Source: Gammaproteobacteria bacterium
GTDB taxonomy: Bacteria; Pseudomonadota; Gammaproteobacteria; Steroidobacterales; Steroidobacteraceae
Assembly (NCBI GenBank): GCA_005877965.1
Contig: VBNP01000103.1
Span: 1 to 12,399, forward strand
Direction: 5' to 3'
Length of the DNA: 12,399 bases
A model generated the notes under the pieces. It saw nothing but the letters and a program-made list of their open reading frames with translations. It searched no databases and was not told where the DNA came from. Position numbers and translations under genes: made by a program. Below are positions 8,224 through 12,399 of this stretch, in pieces. Positions within the stretch are counted from its first letter, which is position 1; each line of letters begins with the position of its first letter.

Positions 8224-8424
8224 ATGACCTGCTATCTCATCGGAATTTGGTCTGCGCCCGTTGTCTATTCCTGTAGCAATCTCGCCGCGAGCATTTCTCT
8301 TCGGCAAAGAACGTGGACGAAAGGCTCTGATTACAGCGCTATCCGGTTCGATCAGATCGTTGGAATCGGCGAGATCTTCACCGACTATCGGAGCTATGCG
8401 TTTCCGAATTCCGGCGGCTGGTAA
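8224..8424 (+). CDS. Possible small ORF of 66 codons, unrecognised
   Basis: An ATG at 8224 stands 10 bases after the DUF1348 stop, with AGAGG about 5 bases upstream, and is followed by 66 open codons. The product (starting MTCYLIGIWSAPVVYS) matches no family I recognise and has no clear membrane or signal segment. Third-position GC is only moderate, and an overlapping frame is also open. It may be chance, in the space between two convergent genes. Confidence 0.15.
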   Translation: MTCYLIGIWSAPVVYSCSNLAASISLRQRTWTKGSDYSAIRFDQIVGIGEIFTDYRSYAFPNSGGW

Positions 8425-8431
8425 GAGGCGA

Positions 8432-10297
8432 TTAACTTATCAGTCCAATGCGCCTAAGTAACTGCTGAAATCGAGGATCTGAGCGCAACGGATCTAGTCG
8501 CGGCTCCCATTTGCTGTATACGAGGAATGTAGAGCGCTCGCTGACTGCCTTATCTAACAGAGCAAATGCCTGGTCCGTTTCGCCCAGGGCCGCGTGAATT
8601 AGCGCGAGGTCAAACGGCGAGACATAGGACTTGTTCGCGCGATCTGCAAGTGTCTGAAGGATCTTTTCCGCTTCGCGCCGATTGCCAGCGACGGCGTATG
8701 CGTGCCCCAACGCAGCGACGAAAAAAGTCTCGCCTTTTGAGACCTCGACTGCCCTCTTCAATTGGGCCAGGGCCTCCTCGGGCATTCCCTTTTGCTCGTA
8801 GGTCCATCCGAGGATGGTCCGCTCCCACGCATCGTTAGGTTGCGATCGCAGGAACTTCTCCGCCAGCCTGATGGACTGATCGTAATTGCGAGCGGCGAAG
8901 CTATGCCAGCAGAGGCACGAGATCAGCCCGTCTCCGACTGGATCCAACTCCACCGCGCGCCTGCTCTCCGCCTCCGATTCGGCTAGCCGCCCGATGGCCA
9001 TGAGGTAGTGCGCATGCTCGTGGCGGACATCGGCATCGTTAGGGTTGAGCTCCAGCGCGCGCTTGAACTCCTGCTCCGCTCCCGCAAAATCCCAGTCGTA
9101 GTGCAGCTTAGCCAGCGCCAGCGCGCCATGCGCCTCCGGCAAGCGCTCGTCTTTTTGTACCGCCAGGCTCGCCGCTTCTTTCACCTTGCCCCAGCCTTCG
9201 CTGGGCGATACCGCACCGAAGAAGGCCAGAAACGAATAAGCCTGGGCCATATGAGCGTATGCAGGCGCATAGTTCGGGTCGAGCTTGATGGCCTGACGGT
9301 AGTAGTCAATGCTCTTCTGCAGATCAAGACTATCGAGGTAATAATTTGCCCGCAGGTAGTTCTCATATGCTTCCGGGTTTACTGCCTGCGCCTTTGGGGC
9401 TGGGGCTGGCTTCGGACCGCCTAGTCTGCTTTCGATCTGCTTAGCGACATCAGAGGCTACCTCGTCCTGCAACGCGAGCACGTCGCGGAAGTCGCGTTCG
9501 TAGGTATCAGCCCAGAGATGCCTGTCGTCAGAGGCGCGAACCAACTGGGCAGTGATGCGCACATGACTGCCGGAGCGCTGCACTGACCCTTCAACCACGG
9601 CGTCTACCTTGAGCTCACGCGCGATTGCGGGCAGAGCCTTCTTGGCCGTCTTGTACTGGATCGCCGAGGTGTGGGAGATCACTTGCAGACTCTCCATTCG
9701 GGCCAGATCGGTAGTCAGCGCCTCCGTCATGCCGTCGGCGATGTAGTCTTGCGCGGCATCAACGGAGAGATTCTGCAACGGTAACACCGCGATTGTCCGC
9801 ACCGGCGGGGGATGACCGCCAAGCAAACGTGCCCGCCATTCGCCCGGGTCGAGCCATAGAAGCAAAGTCACGGCAGTCGCAGCGAGGACCGCGGCAACTA
9901 GAGCAACACGCCACCGCGTCGTGGACGTAACAGTTTTCGCATCTTCGCCTTCGCGCGAAGCGATTTCGGCGGACAAGTTCTGCACCGGTGCCACGAAGCG
10001 ATAGCCACGTTTCGGCACGGTCTCGACGTATTCGTGCACATCGCCGCGGCTGGCCAGGGCCCGCCGGATGATCGAGATGTTGTGGGCCAGATTGACCTCT
10101 TCGACAACGGTTTCCGGCCAGATCTTCTTCATCAGATCATCTTTCTCCAGCAGATGGCCGCTGTTTTCAATCAGCAGAACCAGGAGATCGAACGCCTTGG
10201 GGGGCAGGGGCACAGCCTGGCCATCATGCAGGAGGAGCCTCTCGGTAGGGTCCAAGCGGAAGGGTCCAAACTCGAATAAGCGCTTTTCCGGGCGCAT
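8432..10297 (-). CDS. CadC-like winged-helix transcriptional regulator with TolB-like and TPR domains
   Basis: This is a predicted one-component, membrane-anchored regulator of 621 residues. An OmpR/CadC-type winged helix covers about 8-103 (FEFGPFRLDP, LPPKAFDLLVLLIENSG, VETVPKRGYRFVAPV). A single membrane helix lies at about 130-149. A TolB-like domain spans about 166-290 (RTIAVLPLQNLS, YIADGMTEALTTDLA, VVEGSVQRSG). TPR repeats fill about 308-590, and the end has the common DPLRSDPRFQQLLRRIGL motif. There is no receiver domain, so control is probably by ligand or protein binding on the periplasmic side. I use the ATG at 10297, which gives the usual short N-terminus before FEFGPF; a TTG at 10312 would add five residues, and neither has a good ribosome site. 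It is transcribed divergently from the HAF-repeat gene, which it may control. GC is lower than in the suc operon. The family is common in Acidobacteria and soil Proteobacteria. Confidence 0.9.
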   Translation of the reverse strand: MRPEKRLFEFGPFRLDPTERLLLHDGQAVPLPPKAFDLLVLLIENSGHLLEKDDLMKKIWPETVVEEVNLAHNISIIRRALASRGDVHEYVETVPKRGYRFVAPVQNLSAEIASREGEDAKTVTSTTRWRVALVAAVLAATAVTLLLWLDPGEWRARLLGGHPPPVRTIAVLPLQNLSVDAAQDYIADGMTEALTTDLARMESLQVISHTSAIQYKTAKKALPAIARELKVDAVVEGSVQRSGSHVRITAQLVRASDDRHLWADTYERDFRDVLALQDEVASDVAKQIESRLGGPKPAPAPKAQAVNPEAYENYLRANYYLDSLDLQKSIDYYRQAIKLDPNYAPAYAHMAQAYSFLAFFGAVSPSEGWGKVKEAASLAVQKDERLPEAHGALALAKLHYDWDFAGAEQEFKRALELNPNDADVRHEHAHYLMAIGRLAESEAESRRAVELDPVGDGLISCLCWHSFAARNYDQSIRLAEKFLRSQPNDAWERTILGWTYEQKGMPEEALAQLKRAVEVSKGETFFVAALGHAYAVAGNRREAEKILQTLADRANKSYVSPFDLALIHAALGETDQAFALLDKAVSERSTFLVYSKWEPRLDPLRSDPRFQQLLRRIGLIS

Positions 10298-10347
10298 GTT
10301 GCGGCCGTTCAAGAAAACCGTCAGGAAACCTTAACTTTTCCCAAAGA

Positions 10348-10358
10348 CTTCTGAGAAG
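10348..10358. promoter_or_regulatory. Inverted repeat, possible operator
   Basis: CTTCT-G-AGAAG is a perfect 5-base inverted repeat around a single base. It lies 50 bases upstream of the regulator start. The centre is too small for an RNA hairpin, so a protein-binding site is more likely than a terminator. It is short enough to be chance. Confidence 0.25.
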
Positions 10359-10532
10359 GCTTGCCTCTAGCGTCCGGAAGTAATCGGGACGCGCCGACCT
10401 CGGAGTCAGAAGGCAAGAGAGTGCGGCTCGATTCCAGCGAAGCTCCACTGAGTGTACAGCGGTCCGGCGGCTCGTGGGCGGAGGCGCGGCAAGCCAAAGG
10501 TCGTCTCTGTAACGCTTGCCCTGGGAAAGCGA

Positions 10533-10548
10533 ATTTCCTGAGGGAAAT
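10533..10548. promoter_or_regulatory. Inverted repeat, possible operator upstream of HAF gene
   Basis: ATTTCC-TGAG-GGAAAT is a perfect 6-base inverted repeat with a 4-base centre. It lies 79 bases before the HAF gene start, where an activator or repressor site would be expected. As RNA it would form a weak hairpin with no U tract, so it is not a terminator. Its role is inferred from position only. Confidence 0.3.
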
Positions 10549-10627
10549 GCTGGCTCAAATGAACAAAGTCCATGTTCTACAAACGATCGAATGTTGGAGC
10601 GTCTTACGAGGAAAAGAGGAGATAGAG

Positions 10628-11572
10628 ATGAAAAACCTTAGAATAGCTGTGCTTACGGTAGCGCTGCTGGTAGCTGGCCTGACCGTACCATTCGGGACGA
10701 CTCTCGCCGGATCTAAGCAGCACCTGAACTTCAAATCAATCGATGTCGCTTTGCCTGGTGTTACTTTCACCGCCGCTTTGGGAATCAATGCGCAGGGCGA
10801 TATCGTTGGCCGCTACGCCGTAGGAACTGTTGGCCACGGCTATTTGTTGAGCGATGGCACGTACACGACAATTGATGATCCAAATGGCATTGGCCGCAGC
10901 CAGGCGCAGGGAATCACCGAGGAGGGCGAGATCGTGGGCTACTACGCCGTTCCGGTTCCGACCACGGTGGATCCGGCGGGGGCCTTTACGCGGAGCTTCC
11001 TCCGGGATCCGGACGGCACCTTTTCCCCCATCGGCGTCCCCGGGGCCAACAACACGTTGGCCATCAAGATAAGCCCGACCGGTAAGGTCGTGGGTTGCTT
11101 CCACAATTTGAGTTTCGATTTCCTGACGACGATGCACGGCTTTGTGTTGCAGGACGGAAACTACGAGGAGTTCCCCGTGCCTGGCAGCATGCACAATGGA
11201 ATAACGCCGAACGGCCGGACGATCGTCGGCGTGGTCTTTCCGACCGTCAGCACCTTCCATGCTTACATGGTGCACGACGGAGTCTTCCAAATGATCGATC
11301 CACCAAGCGCCGTAGTGTCCGATGCTCGTGACATTAATTCTTCCCGCGAGATTGTCGGGTTCTTTACCGACTCTGCGAATAAGACTCATGGCTTCCTGCT
11401 CAGAAAGGGCGAGTTCACTACCATCGACTTTCCAGGTGGAGACGTGGTCGCCACGCAGGCACGCGGTATCAACCCTCAGGGCGACATCGTCGGCTTCTAT
11501 GTTTCTAGAGATGCCTCGGGCCTATTGCACACGCACGGATTCGTCGCAACCGGGAACGGAGACAAAGACTGA
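10628..11572 (+). CDS. Secreted HAF-repeat protein, predicted six-bladed beta-propeller
   Basis: The 314-residue exported protein begins with a Sec signal peptide (MKNLRIAVLTVALLVAGLTV, cleavage likely after TTLA at residue 27). The rest is six HAF-type repeats, with unit starts near residues 52, 95, 147, 191, 235 and 280. The pattern is GIN-x-x-G-x-IVG-x-Y, then HGFL, then a strand such as EFTTIDFPG. The last unit lacks its final TIDFPG-like strand, while the segment just after the signal peptide (NFKSIDVALPGVTF) resembles exactly that strand. This suggests ring closure by an N-terminal strand. The start is fixed by AGGAG (10617-10621), 6 bases upstream of the ATG; an upstream extension to 10361 would bury the signal peptide. 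Function is unknown; HAF-repeat proteins are generally annotated as extracellular. No catalytic motif is seen. It is divergent from the CadC-like regulator. Confidence 0.88.
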   Translation: MKNLRIAVLTVALLVAGLTVPFGTTLAGSKQHLNFKSIDVALPGVTFTAALGINAQGDIVGRYAVGTVGHGYLLSDGTYTTIDDPNGIGRSQAQGITEEGEIVGYYAVPVPTTVDPAGAFTRSFLRDPDGTFSPIGVPGANNTLAIKISPTGKVVGCFHNLSFDFLTTMHGFVLQDGNYEEFPVPGSMHNGITPNGRTIVGVVFPTVSTFHAYMVHDGVFQMIDPPSAVVSDARDINSSREIVGFFTDSANKTHGFLLRKGEFTTIDFPGGDVVATQARGINPQGDIVGFYVSRDASGLLHTHGFVATGNGDKD

Positions 11573-11610
11573 GGACAACGTGCAGGACAAGCCAACTAGG
11601 AGATGACCCC

Positions 11611-11907
11611 ATGACCGTGTTCGATGCCAGCACTCCAATGCAGATACGGGGTGGTGCTGGAGCTATCCGCGGACGCGGTGGCGACGGAAGCCCGGGAATG
11701 GTCCGCAGGCGCTCGCAGGCGGCCGAGTGGCAGCCGGGCGGCAGTAGACCAACCAGCTACCCGCTTGCCGCCCTGAGACGCAGGGCATTGGCAATCACGG
11801 ATACCGACGAAACGCTCATGGCAAGGGCCGCAACAAGGGGGCTCAGGAGCCAGCCCGTCAGCGGGTACAGCACCCCCGCCGCAAGCGGAATCCCCAGGGC
11901 GTTGTAA
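11611..11907 (+). other. Well-initiated open frame of 98 codons, probably a gene-start remnant or chance
   Basis: AGGAG (11598-11602) lies 8 bases before an ATG that opens 98 codons (MTVFDASTPMQIRGGAG at the start). The second half runs antisense over the copA remnant and is not credible protein. The first 45 or so codons match nothing I recognise and are rich in Gly and Arg. It could be the surviving 5' end of a gene that followed the HAF gene before the region was rearranged. Confidence 0.15.
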
Positions 11908-12221
11908 CCGAAGGCGAACAGCAGATTCTGGTGGATGTTCCGCACGGTGGCCTCGCTCAACTGCCGGGCACGAACGATTCCGCGCAAATCACCCTTGACC
12001 AGCGTGATTTGCGCGCTTTCCATGGCAATGTCGGCTCCAGTCCCCATTGCGATACCGACATCGGAATCTTCTCCCCCGGCCGAACGCGCAACCGATCCCC
12101 GACCGCGAGGGACTCGAGCGGGACGTCCTCCTCCTCACCTCCGGCAGCAATGCGACGCGCCGTCTTGCGAGACAGCGCGAGCAGCTGCCGGATGGCGACA
12201 CTGGTGCGCCCTCTGCTCTAG
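11757..12221 (-). pseudogene. copA: Copper-translocating P1B-type ATPase remnant, internally deleted and frameshifted
   Basis: Two pieces of a CopA-type ATPase survive. The upstream piece (12217-12062) reads 52 codons of the actuator domain, including TSVAIRQLLALSRKTARR and ending GDRLRVRPGEKIP, just before the usual VDG. A one-frame-shifted LEQRAH (12221-12204) extends the match and marks a frameshift near 12203. The downstream piece (12062-11757) reads DVGIAMGTGADIAMESAQIT, then the last membrane pair (NLLFAFGYNALGIPLAAGVL, ALAMSVSSVSVIANALRLR) and a normal stop. Everything between is missing: the TGE loop, the CPC membrane motif, the phosphorylated DKTGT and GDGINDAP. That is roughly 400 residues by comparison with the family. 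The join also changes frame. The product cannot pump metal. The N-terminal metal-binding domains are absent as well, so this is a fragment of decayed DNA, probably from a former metal-resistance locus. Confidence 0.9.
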
Positions 12222-12236
12222 CGTAGACTTAAGCGC

Positions 12237-12399
12237 ATGCACGAAGCCCGGTGTGGTGGGCAAGGATTGCGCCGGGATCGACTTCGGACGATTGGCCCGC
12301 GGCTGGTTGCCCGCCGCTCTTTCTTCGGACGCGCACTGCTCACGGCCTTCGCGCTGGCCTGCGCGACCACCGTGCCGGCGAGCGCCGCAGATCCAGCAG
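12237..12399 (+). CDS. N-terminus of an exported protein with a Tat-like signal, cut by window edge
   Basis: An ATG at 12237 opens a frame that runs to the right edge (54 complete codons). The frame contains a convincing export signal: an Arg-rich n-region, ARRSFFGR (about 25-32), a hydrophobic core ALLTAFALACATTV and a likely signal peptidase site PASA-ADPA at residue 50/51. RRSFF fits the twin-arginine pattern, but the hydrophobic core would also suit Sec. The start is uncertain: no clear ribosome site precedes 12237, and a TTG at 12267 is an alternative. The mature protein is outside the window, so its function cannot be assigned. It begins only about 16 bases from the end of the copA remnant. 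Confidence 0.6.
   Translation, partial: MHEARCGGQGLRRDRLRTIGPRLVARRSFFGRALLTAFALACATTVPASAADPA

Larger units (their letters stand above)
10298..10627. promoter_or_regulatory. Shared control region between the divergent regulator and HAF-repeat genes
   Basis: This 330-base gap must hold both promoters of the divergent pair. I found no sigma-70 promoter I would defend. It contains two short perfect inverted repeats (10348-10358 and 10533-10548) and several GGAAA/TTTCC words. A frame open across 10361-10627 leads into the HAF gene but looks non-coding. No small gene with its own ribosome site was seen. Confidence 0.5.

Noticed and set aside
8281..8291. Palindrome CTCGC-C-GCGAG between the convergent genes
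   Set aside because: It is too short with too small a loop for a terminator, and the bases after it are only weakly T-rich.
10550..10600. Sigma-54 or sigma-E type promoter before the HAF gene
   Set aside because: TGGCTC lacks a matching TTGC element at the required spacing, and GGAAAT lacks a proper second element, so neither is supported.
10361..10627. N-terminal extension of the HAF protein
   Set aside because: It would place about 89 unrelated residues before a clear signal peptide. AGGAG 6 bases before the ATG at 10628 fixes the start.
11757..12047. Intact small protein of 96 codons on the minus strand
   Set aside because: It is the C-terminal end of a CopA ATPase. The upstream actuator fragment and missing catalytic core show it is part of a pseudogene, not an independent small gene.

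Overview
The window is high-GC bacterial DNA, most likely from a soil or environmental gammaproteobacterium. A Steroidobacter- or Xanthomonadales-like organism is plausible, but the sequence alone does not fix the genus. That reading rests on the standard proteobacterial 2-oxoglutarate dehydrogenase operon (sucA-sucB-lpd), a SucB closely similar to the enterobacterial type, and a DUF5658 membrane protein.

Left part (1-5597, minus strand): a tight operon reads sucA (E1, 5597-2682), sucB (E2, 2685-1420) and lpd (E3, 1412 to beyond the left edge). sucA and sucB overlap by 4 bases and sucB and lpd are 7 bases apart. Together they encode the complex that converts 2-oxoglutarate to succinyl-CoA in the TCA cycle. 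The E1 subunit carries an unusual tail of about 44 residues, rich in Ala and Pro, after its normal C-terminus.

Middle part (5674-8214): a small DUF5658 membrane protein (minus strand) diverges from a DHA2-type drug-efflux transporter (plus strand). The transporter appears to start without a Shine-Dalgarno site and has a good candidate promoter immediately upstream. It overlaps by 4 bases a DUF1348/SnoaL-like protein, so the two probably form a translationally coupled pair.

Right part (about 8215-11600) is visibly lower in GC (about 57% in a line I counted in the HAF gene, against about 73% in a line from lpd). It holds a divergent pair: a membrane-anchored CadC-like winged-helix/TolB-like/TPR regulator (minus) and a secreted protein made of six HAF repeats (plus), predicted to be a closed beta-propeller. 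A 330-base shared control region with two small inverted repeats separates them. This pair looks like a self-contained accessory module and is the most interesting candidate for an uncharacterised system.

Right end (11757-12399): a broken copA-type copper P1B-ATPase remnant (minus) keeps only a piece of the actuator domain and the extreme C-terminus, joined by a large internal deletion. A partial gene with a Tat-like signal peptide then runs off the right edge. I saw no RNA genes, CRISPR arrays, insertion sequences or convincing intrinsic terminators.
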